Source of the DNA: Bacteroidota bacterium
GTDB taxonomy: Bacteria > Bacteroidota > Ignavibacteria > Palsa-1295
DNA length: 64,000 nucleotides
NCBI GenBank assembly: GCA_018266755.1
Contig: JAFDZW010000005.1
Location: 1,687,963-1,751,962, forward strand
Direction of reading: 5' to 3'
The first letter of the stretch is position 1, and the number at the start of each line of letters is the position of its first letter. This document shows, in pieces, positions 17,793 through 27,528 of the stretch. Made by a program: the position numbers and the translations under genes. The notes below the pieces were generated by a model. The model made no database searches and was not told the DNA's origin. It saw only the letters and a list, made by a program, of their open reading frames with translations.

Positions 17793-19283
17793 ATGGTATC
17801 GTCTCGCGTCGCAGTGATCGGCGCGGGCCCGGGAGGGCTTGCGGCAGCGCTATTGCTGGCAGCGCAGGGCTACGAGGTCGAGATCTTCGAGGCTCGCTCC
17901 GAGATCGGCGGCCGCAACGGGCGCTTGAAGCTCGGCGAGTACTCGTTCGACATCGGGCCAACGTTCTTTCTGATGCCGCACCTGCTCGAAGAGGTCTTTA
18001 CCCGAGCCGGGCTGCTCATGAGCGATTACCTGACGCTCAAGCGACTCGATCCGATGTATCAGCTGGTCTTCCCTGACGGTACCCGGTTCGCACCGCGCGA
18101 TTCGTTCGAGAACATGCACAAAGCACTCGGCGAACTCTCGCCCGACGATGCGAATGCCTTCCCGCGATACTATGACTACATGGACCGCAAGCTCAATGCC
18201 ATCCTCCCCATCCTTGCAAGGCCGTATATGCGTTACAGCGACCTCGTCTCGGTGGACTTGCTGAAGGCCACGCCGTATCTGCGACCGGAACGGTCGCTCG
18301 CCGGTGAGCTGAAGTCGTTCTTCAAAGACGAGCGGACACAGCTCTCGTTCGGGTTTCAGGCGAAGTATCTTGGGATGTCGCCCTATAAGTGTCCGTCACT
18401 TTTTTCCATTCTAAATTTCATCGAGCAGAAGTATGGCGTGTGGCATCCTGTCGGCGGGTTGAATCAGATCCCAAAAGCCCTTGCGCAGGCCGCCACGGAC
18501 CTCGGCGCGAAGGTGCATCTGGACTCGCCGGTGACGAAGCTCAATATCTCGGGTCGCAGCATCGAGAGCATCGAAGTCGGTGGCACGAAGCGTTCCTTCG
18601 ATCACTATGTCGTCAATGCCGATCTCATGGACTTCCTCACCAAGACGACCACCGAGGCCGATCGCAAGCGCTACAGCGACAAGCGCATCCGCGAGATGAA
18701 GTATAGTTGCTCGACCTTCATGATGTATCTGGGCATCGACACGACGGTCGATCTGCCACATCATACCGTCCTCTTCTCAAACGATTACAAGCGGTATCTC
18801 TCGCAGATCAGTGACAACGGTGAACTACCCGATGACCCGTCACTCTACATCTGCAATGCGAGCATCACCGATCCGACGCTGGCACCGAAGGGGAAGTCGG
18901 CGATCTATGTGCTCTCGCCCGTTTCGAACTTGCAGATCGGCACGACAGATTGGCACAGCGAGCAGCAACGATATCGGCAGATGCTTTTGCGAACGATCCG
19001 CGAACGCTTAGGCATCGACCTTGCGGCGCATATCGAAGAGGAGCGAATCATCGACCCGCTGGCGTGGCGCGACGAGTTCAATGTGATGAACGGCGCGGTC
19101 TTCAGTATCGCGCATACGCTCGATCAATTACTGATCTGGCGGCCGCGCAACAAGTTTGAAGAGTACGACAACATGTATCTCGTCGGCGGCTCGACGCATC
19201 CGGGTTCTGGGCTGCCGACGATCTTCCAGTCCGCTCGCATCGCGACTGATCTGATCACATCGCAACAAGTGGCGACCGTATGA
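17793..19283 (+). CDS. CrtI-family carotenoid desaturase
   Basis: A 496-residue flavoprotein of the phytoene/dehydrosqualene desaturase family. The FAD Rossmann motif VAVIGAGPGGLAAALLLAA lies at the N terminus with EARSEIGGRN beyond it, followed by FDIGPTFFLMP. The C-terminal signature GGSTHPGSGLPTIFQSAR matches the desaturase (CrtI/CrtN) consensus. It would introduce conjugated double bases into a C30 or C40 precursor. The frame is open far upstream, but the ATG at 17793 is preceded by a GAGGG ribosome-binding site and matches the family N terminus; 17778 is the alternative. It is the first of five overlapping genes. No phytoene or dehydrosqualene synthase is in the window. Confidence 0.92.
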   Translation: MVSSRVAVIGAGPGGLAAALLLAAQGYEVEIFEARSEIGGRNGRLKLGEYSFDIGPTFFLMPHLLEEVFTRAGLLMSDYLTLKRLDPMYQLVFPDGTRFAPRDSFENMHKALGELSPDDANAFPRYYDYMDRKLNAILPILARPYMRYSDLVSVDLLKATPYLRPERSLAGELKSFFKDERTQLSFGFQAKYLGMSPYKCPSLFSILNFIEQKYGVWHPVGGLNQIPKALAQAATDLGAKVHLDSPVTKLNISGRSIESIEVGGTKRSFDHYVVNADLMDFLTKTTTEADRKRYSDKRIREMKYSCSTFMMYLGIDTTVDLPHHTVLFSNDYKRYLSQISDNGELPDDPSLYICNASITDPTLAPKGKSAIYVLSPVSNLQIGTTDWHSEQQRYRQMLLRTIRERLGIDLAAHIEEERIIDPLAWRDEFNVMNGAVFSIAHTLDQLLIWRPRNKFEEYDNMYLVGGSTHPGSGLPTIFQSARIATDLITSQQVATV

Positions 19284-20620
19284 CGGCAGCGTCCCGGCGG
19301 AGGGCTCTTCGATCACTTCGTCGTGAACTGCGTCGGCGCAAGGCGGACGTACTTCGCACCCTTGCACGTGAGACGGGCCGCAGCGAGCTTGAGTGCTTCA
19401 CGACGGAGTTCGTCCCGTCCGTTGCAGCACTTGGATGGCTTTCGCGAAACGGAGAGCAGATCCATCGTCGCACCGCCAAACTAAGCGGCTTGCCCTTTCG
19501 CTTCGGCATGCGTCGCGTGTATGAAACGCGGATGCCGCTGGGGAGTGTGCTCGTGATCGGCACGTGGAATTATCCGCTGCAGATTGCGTGGCGGCAGATC
19601 GTCTGGGCGCTCTTCGCCGGTGATCGAGTGCTCTTCAAGCCGTCGCCGTACGCAGAAGGCAGCGCAACGTTGATAGCAGAGATCGTTGCAACCGCCCCGG
19701 AGTGGGCCGGGCAGTTCTCGCTGCTACCAAGCGACCCGGCGCAAAGCGAACGAGTGTGGGATGAGATCGATGGCGTGATCTTCACGGGCTCAACAGCAAC
19801 GGCTCAAACGATTGCGCAGAAAGCAGCCGAGCGACACATCACTGCCATCATCGAGGCATCAGGCAACGATAGCATCATCGTCGGATCACGAGGCTATACG
19901 ATGCGCGAAGTGGAGCATATCGTGTGGGCGCTGACGACACACAGCGGCGAGACGTGCGTCGCGCCGAAGTTGATTTGGCTGCCGCGAGCGCAGTACAACG
20001 ATCAGCTTCAATTACTTGATGCCGCACTATCCGACTACGTCGCAACCGAGCGTTGGAAAGGATACACGACACCGAACATACCGAAGGCGATCGCAACGTA
20101 CAAGCAGACTGCCCTCTCGCTCGGTGCAACGATACGCACCGAAGTGCAAGGCCAGTTGCTCGTCGTCGAACTACGCAGTGCAGCAGATGCAGCAACACTG
20201 ACTGAGGCCTGTCTTGCCTCTGACGGAATCCCGTTCGCGCCGGTACTGGCCTGCGTCCCGTATGACGATCTTGCCGAACCTCTTGAATGGTCGAACGGAC
20301 CGTTCGCGGGGCTAGGGACGACAACGTTCGCCATGACGTCGAGCGAACGCCGCCAGTGCGAACATATGTGCGGCACATCGTTCGTCTCGCACTCAGAAGC
20401 CGTCGTCGCCGCAGGCATTCCGGCCATCGCAATGGGCGGCAGAGGGGCGAGCGGGATAGGGCGTAGCGGAGGCCTCGAGTTGCTGTTGCAACTCACCCGC
20501 AGCCGAACAATAGTCTCGCCCGGGCTCGGGGCTTCGCTCGCACTACCGAGGTGGGCGATCTTCAACGGTAAGGATGCCATCGGGCATCGGTTCTTGCAAC
20601 GAATGATGAGGAAATACTGA
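19280..20620 (+). CDS. Aldehyde dehydrogenase family protein, probably carotenoid aldehyde oxidising
   Basis: The 446-residue protein has the class 3 ALDH layout: PLGSVLVIGTWNYPLQ (catalytic Asn in the WNYP motif), KPSPYAEGSA, the NAD-binding FTGST, and the catalytic cysteine in HSGETCVAPK. The usual catalytic glutamate region reads IIEASGND. It is shorter than classic ALDHs and lacks a C-terminal membrane anchor. Its ATG overlaps the preceding stop (ATGA), and it sits between two CrtI-type genes, so the likely job is oxidation of a terminal carotenoid aldehyde to the acid, as done by AldH/CrtNc enzymes in C30 pathways. That assignment is from context. Confidence 0.88.
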   Translation: MTAASRRRALRSLRRELRRRKADVLRTLARETGRSELECFTTEFVPSVAALGWLSRNGEQIHRRTAKLSGLPFRFGMRRVYETRMPLGSVLVIGTWNYPLQIAWRQIVWALFAGDRVLFKPSPYAEGSATLIAEIVATAPEWAGQFSLLPSDPAQSERVWDEIDGVIFTGSTATAQTIAQKAAERHITAIIEASGNDSIIVGSRGYTMREVEHIVWALTTHSGETCVAPKLIWLPRAQYNDQLQLLDAALSDYVATERWKGYTTPNIPKAIATYKQTALSLGATIRTEVQGQLLVVELRSAADAATLTEACLASDGIPFAPVLACVPYDDLAEPLEWSNGPFAGLGTTTFAMTSSERRQCEHMCGTSFVSHSEAVVAAGIPAIAMGGRGASGIGRSGGLELLLQLTRSRTIVSPGLGASLALPRWAIFNGKDAIGHRFLQRMMRKY

Positions 20621-20621
20621 C

Positions 20622-22121
20622 ATGAAGCAAACAAAGACTGCAGTCGTCGTAGGATCCGGTGCCGGGGGCCTCGCCAGCGCTCTGTTACTCCAATCGCGTG
20701 GGTGGCGGGTAACGATGCTTGAACGCAACGAGCGTCCGGGTGGGAAGCTTGGCGTGCACGAAGAAGGCGGCTTCAAGTTCGATACCGGTCCGACCATTCT
20801 CACGCTTCCCGGGATATTGCATGTGTTGTTCCGAGAAAGCGGCGCGAAGCTCGAAGACTATCTCACGCTCGTGGAGCTCGACCCGCAGTGGCGCTGCTTC
20901 TTCGAAGACGGCACCATGTTCGAGCTACATGGCAATGAAGATGCACAGCTTGAAGCAGTGCGTGCCATCGCGCCGAATGATGTGGATGCCTTCCGCGACC
21001 TTCTCCACACCGGCGATGAGCTCTACGATCTCAGTCGCGAGAATTTCTTCTTCCGCAATGTCGGAAGTGTCGGTGACATCATGGGTGCACGTTCGTTCGA
21101 CCTTTCGTCGCTGCAATTGGTCAAGCGGTTGAGGCCATGGCAATCGTATGCAGGTTTGCTGCATTCGAAGCTCAAAGACCGGCATATCATCCAGACACTC
21201 GAGCATTTGGTCCAGTATGTGGGCAGCTCACCGTTCAAAGCGCCGGCCATCTTCGGCCTGATGCTGCACGTGCAGCTTCGCAAGGGTTGCTGGTATCCGA
21301 TGGGCGGGATGAACGCCATCGCTCGTGCGATCTCGAAACGGTTCGTCGAACTCGGCGGTGAGATCGTCACGAACGCCGAGATCGCGGACGTGGTCCGCTC
21401 GAACGGCACGATGAAAGAGGTCATCACCACTTCCGGCGAACGCTACGCGGCTGATCACTTCGTGTTCAACGCCGATCTGAACACCCTGCGTACGCAGATC
21501 CTGAAGGAAACACCGCTCGAGCGGCCGCAGGCCTGTAGCGGTGTCGTCATCTTTGCGGGTGTTCGCACTCCGATCGAGCACCTTGCACACCACAACTTCC
21601 TCTTCAGCGAACACAGCGAGCACGAGTTCGAGGCCATCTACGACCGCGGCACACTCCCGCCAGACCCGACCGTCTACATTTGTGATGCGTCGAAGTCAGA
21701 TCCTGACGTTGCTCCCAGCGGACAAGAGAGTATCTACTTCCTGATCCATGTCCCATCTCTCAACGGCCGAACCGATTGGAAGCAGGACATCGGACCGTTC
21801 GTCGATAAGATATACGCAAAGACCGAGCGCCTGGTGCGTCAGCAATTCCGAGGCGATATCGCGGTCGAGAAGATCATGACGCCCGAATACATCCGTGACC
21901 GGTTCAACACATACAACGGCAATATCTACGGTTTCGCCTCGCACGGCAAGTTCACCGGAGGCTTCAAACATCGCAACACATACCCGGGTCTGAATAATGT
22001 TCTGCTCGCCGGTGGAACGGTCAACCCGGGTGCTGGTGTGCCGATGTCGCTGATGGCGGGTCTGATCGCCGCCGGGGAGCTCACCGGCGACCTCAAACGA
22101 TTCCAAGCAACGCCGATCTGA
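20622..22121 (+). CDS. CrtI-family carotenoid oxidase/desaturase (CrtP/CrtNb-like candidate)
   Basis: This is the second CrtI-type flavoenzyme, 499 residues. The FAD motif AVVVGSGAGGLASALLL, GGKLGVHEEGGFKFDTGPTI and the C-terminal GGTVNPGAGVPMSLMAG are all present. It differs clearly from the first copy, notably in the C-terminal signature (VNPGAGVP rather than THPGSGLP). In C30 pathways a second family member oxidises the terminal methyl group to an aldehyde, which would feed the neighbouring aldehyde dehydrogenase; a second desaturase step is the alternative. It starts 1 base after the ALDH stop and ends overlapping the next start by one base (TGATG). Confidence 0.9.
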   Translation: MKQTKTAVVVGSGAGGLASALLLQSRGWRVTMLERNERPGGKLGVHEEGGFKFDTGPTILTLPGILHVLFRESGAKLEDYLTLVELDPQWRCFFEDGTMFELHGNEDAQLEAVRAIAPNDVDAFRDLLHTGDELYDLSRENFFFRNVGSVGDIMGARSFDLSSLQLVKRLRPWQSYAGLLHSKLKDRHIIQTLEHLVQYVGSSPFKAPAIFGLMLHVQLRKGCWYPMGGMNAIARAISKRFVELGGEIVTNAEIADVVRSNGTMKEVITTSGERYAADHFVFNADLNTLRTQILKETPLERPQACSGVVIFAGVRTPIEHLAHHNFLFSEHSEHEFEAIYDRGTLPPDPTVYICDASKSDPDVAPSGQESIYFLIHVPSLNGRTDWKQDIGPFVDKIYAKTERLVRQQFRGDIAVEKIMTPEYIRDRFNTYNGNIYGFASHGKFTGGFKHRNTYPGLNNVLLAGGTVNPGAGVPMSLMAGLIAAGELTGDLKRFQATPI

Positions 22122-22864
22122 TGCCGATCCGTCGAAATACACTCATCGCCAACGGCTTCCTTCGTTCTGCCGAACGGTCGTTCGACCGGAAGTTCGACGG
22201 CGTTGGGCTGCTCAACGCTTCGGTATCCACTCTTGAGGAATTGCACACGATACCAAAGGCCATCATCTATGGCACCCACTCGAGCTGGTGGGATGTGATG
22301 ATCGCAGCGTTCCTCGCGCGTCGTACGGGGCTCGAGCTCTTCGCGCCGATGGATGCCGAGCAACTAAAGAAGTATTGGGTGCTGAAGTATGCTGGGATGT
22401 TCGCCGCCAGCCCGGAGAAGGCGCTCAGTTTCGTGCGATCGGTCAAGGAAGTGTTCGACCGACCGGGCCGCAGCGCCCTGTTCATTACCCCGCAGGCGCA
22501 GTTCGCCTGCAATCGTGAGGAGCAGCCGGAGTTCCGACGCGGCCTCAGCACAGCCATCGCCGCTGCACCGAGTGTTCCGGTGTTCGCCGTCACCGCACAG
22601 TATGAGTTCTGGAGCGAGTCACGTCCCGTGGCCCTCCTTGGCATTCGCCGCGTCAGCACCGACGTCGAACCGCTCAACGACCATTTGAAAATGGCGCTCA
22701 ATGCGCAAACCAAGTTAGTACTTTCGGTTGCATCACGTCGCGACGAGCGTGAATGGCAATGGCTGCAACGCTCGGCGCCGCGAACGACGGCAGTGCAGGA
22801 CGCAACCAACGTTGTTCGCTCACTCGCCACCGGCGAGAAGTTTCATGCCGGACACGCGAGATGA
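22121..22864 (+). CDS. PlsC-like acyltransferase, probable carotenoid glycoside acyltransferase
   Basis: A 247-residue protein with the glycerophosphate acyltransferase signature: the HxxxxD catalytic motif in GTHSSWWDVM (about residue 46) and a downstream FITPQAQ / FRRGLSTAI region that corresponds to block III (FPEG-like, here altered). No membrane helix is obvious. In staphyloxanthin synthesis the last step acylates the sugar (CrtO); this enzyme is from a different family but is placed exactly where such a function would fit. A role in ordinary lipid synthesis cannot be excluded. The start overlaps the previous stop and the end overlaps the next start (ATGA), indicating translational coupling. 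Confidence 0.8.
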   Translation: MPIRRNTLIANGFLRSAERSFDRKFDGVGLLNASVSTLEELHTIPKAIIYGTHSSWWDVMIAAFLARRTGLELFAPMDAEQLKKYWVLKYAGMFAASPEKALSFVRSVKEVFDRPGRSALFITPQAQFACNREEQPEFRRGLSTAIAAAPSVPVFAVTAQYEFWSESRPVALLGIRRVSTDVEPLNDHLKMALNAQTKLVLSVASRRDEREWQWLQRSAPRTTAVQDATNVVRSLATGEKFHAGHAR

Positions 22865-23964
22865 TGATTGCTGCCATCATCATTGGCGTCGTGCAGGTCG
22901 TCCTACTTGCACAGGCCGTCAGAAATCGGAAGCTCTTTGCTCTCTTGCGACACGTGGAGCAACGTTCAGCCGGAGCGAGCATCTCGGTCTGCCTGCCCAT
23001 GCGAGATGAAGAAGCCAATGCCGAGCGCATACTTGCCTCTATCACCAGCGAGCTTGACTGCATCGCGGAGGTCATCGTTCTCGACGATGGCTCGACGGAC
23101 CGGACTCCCGAGATCCTTCGAGCGTTCCAAGTTCGATACCCCGGCCGAGTCCGAATCGTGAACGGCAAAACAAAACCCAGTGATTGGCGCGCCAAGGTCT
23201 GGGCAATGCAGCAGCTCTGCGAGGTAGCGACGGGAGATACACTCGTGTTCATCGATGCCGACGTGCATCTCGCACCGGGGGCTCTTGATTCCGTACTTGG
23301 TGCTGCACGACAAGAAGAATCCGACTTCTTTTCGATCTTTCCACGACAGATCACGACGCGTTCCACCGATCTGCTCGTCGACCACCTCTTTACTACCCTG
23401 CTGCATCTGTTGCCGATGCAGTTCGTTTCCGAAGCCGCCTATCCGAGTGCGGTTGCGGGATGCGGGCAACTACAGGTCATCACCAGATCGGCGCTCAGTC
23501 GGATCGGAGGCTACGCCTCACTCCGCGAGAGCCTGCACGACGGACTGCATTCAGCCCGCCTCGTCAAGCGTAGCGGCGACAGGGTTGGCTTTGCCTACGG
23601 TGCTGACCTTGTATCGTGCGAGATGTACCCGTCATTTCGCGAAGCGTGGCGCGGCTTTACGCGCAATGCGTTTCAGGCAAGCGTCAACGCTCCGGCACTC
23701 GTCTTGACATCGGCCATCATGCTCGGCGCCTTCGTCGCAGGACCGCTGCTCCTGCTCTGCGGCAGCCCCGCAGCCATTATCGCGCTGTCCCCGACCGTTG
23801 TGCTCTACCTGCATTATGTGTTCATCGCCCGTACTTTTGACTTGCGGCCGGACTTCGTCCTTCGCCTCCCACTATCCGTGGTACTATCGACCGCCGTGCA
23901 GTGGTGGAGCTTTATCAAGGACAAGCTCGGCATCCGAACGACCTGGCGCGGACGGGCCGCATAG
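22861..23964 (+). CDS. GT2 family glycosyltransferase, CrtQ-like
   Basis: The 367-residue membrane protein starts with an N-terminal helix ([18 protein letters not shown]), then a GT-A nucleotide-sugar domain: [29 protein letters not shown], the DxD in [10 protein letters not shown], and a later ED-box-like region ([14 protein letters not shown]). Two or three hydrophobic segments at the C terminus (about 280-345) anchor it. The arrangement is typical of CrtQ 4,4'-diaponeurosporenoate glycosyltransferases. The start codon shares ATGA with the preceding stop. It is the last gene of the carotenoid set; the next gene begins 62 bases later and may be read through, as no terminator is visible. Confidence 0.88.
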   Translation: MMIAAIIIGVVQVVLLAQAVRNRKLFALLRHVEQRSAGASISVCLPMRDEEANAERILASITSELDCIAEVIVLDDGSTDRTPEILRAFQVRYPGRVRIVNGKTKPSDWRAKVWAMQQLCEVATGDTLVFIDADVHLAPGALDSVLGAARQEESDFFSIFPRQITTRSTDLLVDHLFTTLLHLLPMQFVSEAAYPSAVAGCGQLQVITRSALSRIGGYASLRESLHDGLHSARLVKRSGDRVGFAYGADLVSCEMYPSFREAWRGFTRNAFQASVNAPALVLTSAIMLGAFVAGPLLLLCGSPAAIIALSPTVVLYLHYVFIARTFDLRPDFVLRLPLSVVLSTAVQWWSFIKDKLGIRTTWRGRAA

Positions 23965-24026
23965 GCGGCATTGAGGCGGATCGGTCCATCCTCTCGTATT
24001 TTTGTCCGATCTACTTTAGAACCCCT

Positions 24027-26186
24027 ATGAGTGTGAAATCTGCCATCTTCTTGGTTGTGCTGCTTGCGGCGTTTGGCGCAGTCGGGTATAATACCCGCCA
24101 GCTCATTGCCTTCTTGCGTGTCGGTAAATGGACGAACCGATTCGACAACCTCGTCGAACGCCTCAAGCGCACGCTTGTCATTGCCATTGGCCAGACAAAG
24201 ATCTTCCGCGATCCTGTCGCCGGACCGGTTCATGCCTTCATCTTCTGGGGCTTTATCGTGCTGCTTGCGGCGGTGATCGAATCGATCGGCGAAGGGTTGC
24301 TTGGCACGTTCAATCTGTCGTTCCTCGGAGGATTGTATCCCATCATTACTGTCTCGCAGGATGTCTTCGCCGTGCTCATCGTCGTATCGCTCGTCGTTGC
24401 GTGGTGGCGCCGAATGGTCACGAAGGTGAAACGCTTGCAAGGGGATGCTCACGAGAAGCTCGATGCGCAGGTGGTCCTCTATACGATCGCATTGATCGTC
24501 GTGTCCTACACGCTCGCGAATGCTGCGCGCATCGCAGCAGTTGGCGGGTTGTATCCGCACGAGGTCCGTCCGGTAGCGGGGATGATCGCCGGATGGATGT
24601 GCAACTGCCACAAAACGGCGACGATGTACGAAGTGTACTGGTGGGTGCATATCCTCGGCGTCCTTGGTTTCATGAACTACCTCCCGTACTCGAAACACTT
24701 GCACGTGATGACGAGCGTGCCGAACGTCTTCTTCTCAGATCTGCGCCGCAAGAATTACCTCAAGCCGATCAATTTTGAAGACGAAACGCTCACTCAGTAT
24801 GGCGCGAAGGATATCGAAGACCTGACATGGAAGCAGATTTTCGACGGCGACACGTGTACACATTGCGGACGTTGTACGTCGGTCTGCCCCGCAAACACGA
24901 CGGGCAAAGTGCTCGACCCGAAGTGGATCATCATCGCCACGCGCCAGCGTGCAAAAGACAAAGCGCCGTATCTCGTCGCAGAGAATAAGTTTGGATTCGA
25001 TTCATGGGAAAGTGGGATGTCCGCCGCCTGGAGCGGTGGGAGTTATGCAGGCGTGAGCTCGAACCTGCCCCCCTCCAAGCCACAGGCTCAGGACCCCAAG
25101 CCCGCAACACTTCTTGGCGCAAAGACCACTCTCACAAAGGAAGAGGTCGATGCAAAGAGCTTCATCGGCGACTACATCCCCGCCGAAATGCTCTGGCAGT
25201 GCACGACATGTCAGGCATGTATGCAGGAATGCCCCGTCACGATCGAACATGTTGACGAGATTATTGACCTGCGCCGCAACCTCGTGATGATGGAAGCGAA
25301 CTTCCCGAGCGAATTGCAGCCGGCATTTAGCTCGATGGAGAATAACTTCTCGCCGTGGGCCTTCAGCCCCACCGAACGTGCCGATTGGGCGAACGGCCTC
25401 GGCATCGAGACGATGGCTGAGTATGCCGGTAGGACGGATACCCTCGTCCGTCAAAAAGAAGACATGATCCTCTTCTGGGTCGGCTGCGCCGGTTCGTTCG
25501 ACGATCGTGCGAAAAGCATCTCGCGGGCGTTTGCAGAGTTGATGCAGATTGCCGGCGTAAACTTCAAGATCCTCGGCACCGAAGAAAAGTGTACCGGCGA
25601 TCCTGCTCGTCGCATGGGTAACGAGTATCTCGCTCAGATGCTTATCAAGGACAACGTCGCGACGCTCAATAACTACAACATCAAGAAGGTCGTCACGACG
25701 TGCCCACATTGCTTCAATGCGATCAAGAACGAGTGGGGCGATTTTGGCGGTAACTACGATGTCGTTCACCATACTGAATTTGTAGCAGAGCTTCTCGAGC
25801 GCGGCGATCTGAAGATCACAAATGATCTGAAGGAGCGCGTCACGTATCACGATTCCTGCTACCTCGGCCGTTCGAACGGCATCTACGATGCCCCGCGTGC
25901 GACGCTGGCGAACATCCCGGGGCTCGACATCGTCGAGATGCCTCGCAATGAATCGCGTGGCCTCTGTTGCGGCGCCGGCGGCGGACAGATGTGGATGGAA
26001 GAAACGCAAGGCAAGCGCATCAATATCGAACGCACCGAAGAAGCCCTCGCCACCGAAGCAACGACGATCAGCTCGGCCTGCCCGTTCTGCATGACGATGC
26101 TCTCCGACGGCGTGAAGGCCAAGGAGCAGGTTGACAACGTGAAGGTCCGTGATATTGCGGAGATCGTGTTGGAGGCGGTGAAGTAA
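24027..26186 (+). CDS. Membrane-bound (Fe-S) oxidoreductase, EtfD/heterodisulfide reductase-like
   Basis: A 719-residue protein with five N-terminal membrane helices of NarI/cytochrome b type (first about 250 residues, with several histidines), a 2[4Fe-4S] ferredoxin domain ([12 protein letters not shown] and [12 protein letters not shown]), and two CCG domains ([10 protein letters not shown], and [13 protein letters not shown] with SSACPFCM) as in HdrD/GlpC. This matches the membrane Fe-S protein that passes electrons from ETF or similar carriers to quinone (EtfD type). The frame extends upstream into the glycosyltransferase gene, but the ATG at 24027 puts the first helix at the start. It follows the carotenoid operon without a visible terminator and has a DUF1801 gene immediately after. 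Confidence 0.88.
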   Translation: MSVKSAIFLVVLLAAFGAVGYNTRQLIAFLRVGKWTNRFDNLVERLKRTLVIAIGQTKIFRDPVAGPVHAFIFWGFIVLLAAVIESIGEGLLGTFNLSFLGGLYPIITVSQDVFAVLIVVSLVVAWWRRMVTKVKRLQGDAHEKLDAQVVLYTIALIVVSYTLANAARIAAVGGLYPHEVRPVAGMIAGWMCNCHKTATMYEVYWWVHILGVLGFMNYLPYSKHLHVMTSVPNVFFSDLRRKNYLKPINFEDETLTQYGAKDIEDLTWKQIFDGDTCTHCGRCTSVCPANTTGKVLDPKWIIIATRQRAKDKAPYLVAENKFGFDSWESGMSAAWSGGSYAGVSSNLPPSKPQAQDPKPATLLGAKTTLTKEEVDAKSFIGDYIPAEMLWQCTTCQACMQECPVTIEHVDEIIDLRRNLVMMEANFPSELQPAFSSMENNFSPWAFSPTERADWANGLGIETMAEYAGRTDTLVRQKEDMILFWVGCAGSFDDRAKSISRAFAELMQIAGVNFKILGTEEKCTGDPARRMGNEYLAQMLIKDNVATLNNYNIKKVVTTCPHCFNAIKNEWGDFGGNYDVVHHTEFVAELLERGDLKITNDLKERVTYHDSCYLGRSNGIYDAPRATLANIPGLDIVEMPRNESRGLCCGAGGGQMWMEETQGKRINIERTEEALATEATTISSACPFCMTMLSDGVKAKEQVDNVKVRDIAEIVLEAVK

Positions 26187-26187
26187 C

Positions 26188-26616
26188 GTGGCAACGAAAC
26201 CAAATAAAACCCAAGCCACCGACGCCAGCGTCGCGACCTTCCTCGGCAAGATCGCCGACAAGCAACAGCGTGCCGATGCGGAGGCCATCGTCGAGCTAAT
26301 GAGTTTGGTGACGAAACTGCCGCCGCATATGTACGGCTCGTCGATCATCGGCTTCGGCAGCTATCATTATGTCTATGAGAGCGGCCGCGAAGGCGATGCG
26401 CCGCTCGTTGCGTTCTCACCGCGTAAGTCGAACATCGTCTTCTATGTCTACGCCGCAGTAGAATCGCAGGCGGAGCTTCTTGGGAAGCTCGGCAAGCACA
26501 AGTCGGGCAAAGGCTGCGTGTACATCAACAAGCTTGCAGATGTCGACACGAAGGTGCTCAAGGATCTCGTCAAGGGAGCCGTCGCGCATATCAAGAAGCA
26601 GTATCCTTCGAAGTAG
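26188..26616 (+). CDS. DUF1801 domain protein
   Basis: A 142-residue soluble protein beginning at a GTG one base after the preceding stop. The DUF1801 hallmark IIGFGSYHYVYESGREGD and FSPRKSNIVFYV is clear, and a Lys-rich C-terminal half (KHKSGKGCVYINKLADVD) completes the fold. The family is related to the YdhG/YjbR-like iron-chaperone fold proteins; the biochemical role is unknown. Placement suggests cotranscription with the Fe-S oxidoreductase. Confidence 0.88.
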   Translation: MATKPNKTQATDASVATFLGKIADKQQRADAEAIVELMSLVTKLPPHMYGSSIIGFGSYHYVYESGREGDAPLVAFSPRKSNIVFYVYAAVESQAELLGKLGKHKSGKGCVYINKLADVDTKVLKDLVKGAVAHIKKQYPSK

Positions 26617-26696
26617 TGCGAGCGAACCACTTCGTACCTCCGCAGAGTTAAACTTCTATCCATCGTACGTCTCCAATTCATCATACTGACGTACCC

Positions 26697-27068
26697 ATGA
26701 CATCGTACCGTACCATTGCATCATTCCTGCTGACGCTGTTCCTCGGCACCATGTTGTGTGCCTGCGGACCGTCGGAAGCGACGATGCGCGAGGAGATCGA
26801 CACCGGCATGAAAAGCTGGGTCGGCAAATCTGAGAACGAACTCGTCGCAAAGTGGGGCGCACCCAATCGCACCTATAAAACTACCGACGGCACCCGTGAA
26901 ATTACCTACACTTATACTCGTACATCTTCCTCTCCGGGTTATGTGTGGTATGATTATTGGGGTCGCGGACACTACTCGCATCCCACGAAACACCAGCAGA
27001 AACTCGAACGCAGTTTCACCATCGATCCCAGCGGCACCGTCGTTGCCTACCACTGGGCAGGCTATTAG
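26697..27068 (+). CDS. Hypothetical lipoprotein with BamE/SmpA-like repeat
   Basis: A 123-residue lipoprotein (LFLGTMLCAC, acylated at Cys23). The segment WVGKSENELVAKWGAPNRTY and the following strand ITYTYTR resemble the SmpA/BamE helix-strand module, in which a GxP turn follows the helix. The rest is Tyr- and Trp-rich. It may sit on the inner leaflet of the outer membrane; a direct role in the BAM complex is not implied. It lies between the DUF1801 gene and msrB with gaps of 80 and 58 bases. Confidence 0.75.
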   Translation: MTSYRTIASFLLTLFLGTMLCACGPSEATMREEIDTGMKSWVGKSENELVAKWGAPNRTYKTTDGTREITYTYTRTSSSPGYVWYDYWGRGHYSHPTKHQQKLERSFTIDPSGTVVAYHWAGY

Positions 27069-27126
27069 CCGCTCCGCCCGCGGGGCTGTGTAACGTGGCG
27101 GTGGTATATTCGTATCGGTGAGCACT

Positions 27127-27528
27127 ATGAAAAACAATACGCTTTTCACCGAGGACGAACTGCGTGCACGGCTGACGCCGATGCAATTCCATGTTACGCA
27201 GGAAGCAGGTACCGAACGCGCCTTTACAGGCGAGTATTGGGATAACCACGAGCGCGGGATGTATCATTGTGTCGTCTGCGACACGCCGCTCTTCGCTTCG
27301 GAAGCCAAATTCGAATCCGGCTGCGGCTGGCCGAGTTTCTATCAACCCACAAAGGACGTTGTCGTCAGCGAGAACGTCGATCGTTCGTTCGGGATGGTCC
27401 GTACCGAGATCGTCTGTGCGACCTGCGGCTCGCATCTCGGGCACGTCTTCGACGACGGCCCGCCGCCCACACACTTACGCTACTGCATCAATTCCGCATC
27501 ACTCACTTTCAAGCCGAGCGAAGCGTGA
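27127..27528 (+). CDS. msrB: Peptide-methionine (R)-S-oxide reductase, cytosolic
   Basis: The MsrB fold is complete: [10 protein letters not shown] and [10 protein letters not shown] give the two CxxC zinc pairs, [10 protein letters not shown] and RTEIVCATC form the binding pocket, and RYCINSASL carries the catalytic cysteine near the C terminus. The enzyme reduces methionine-R-sulfoxide in proteins using thioredoxin. The ATG at 27127 is preferred; a GTG at 27118 would add three residues. There is no signal peptide, in contrast to the second MsrB at 29300. The stop codon overlaps the GTG start of the potassium channel gene. Confidence 0.96.
   Translation: MKNNTLFTEDELRARLTPMQFHVTQEAGTERAFTGEYWDNHERGMYHCVVCDTPLFASEAKFESGCGWPSFYQPTKDVVVSENVDRSFGMVRTEIVCATCGSHLGHVFDDGPPPTHLRYCINSASLTFKPSEA

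Noticed and set aside
25002-26348. 448-codon minus-strand ORF opposite the EtfD-like gene
   Set aside because: It is antisense to CCG and ferredoxin motifs that are clearly coding on the plus strand.
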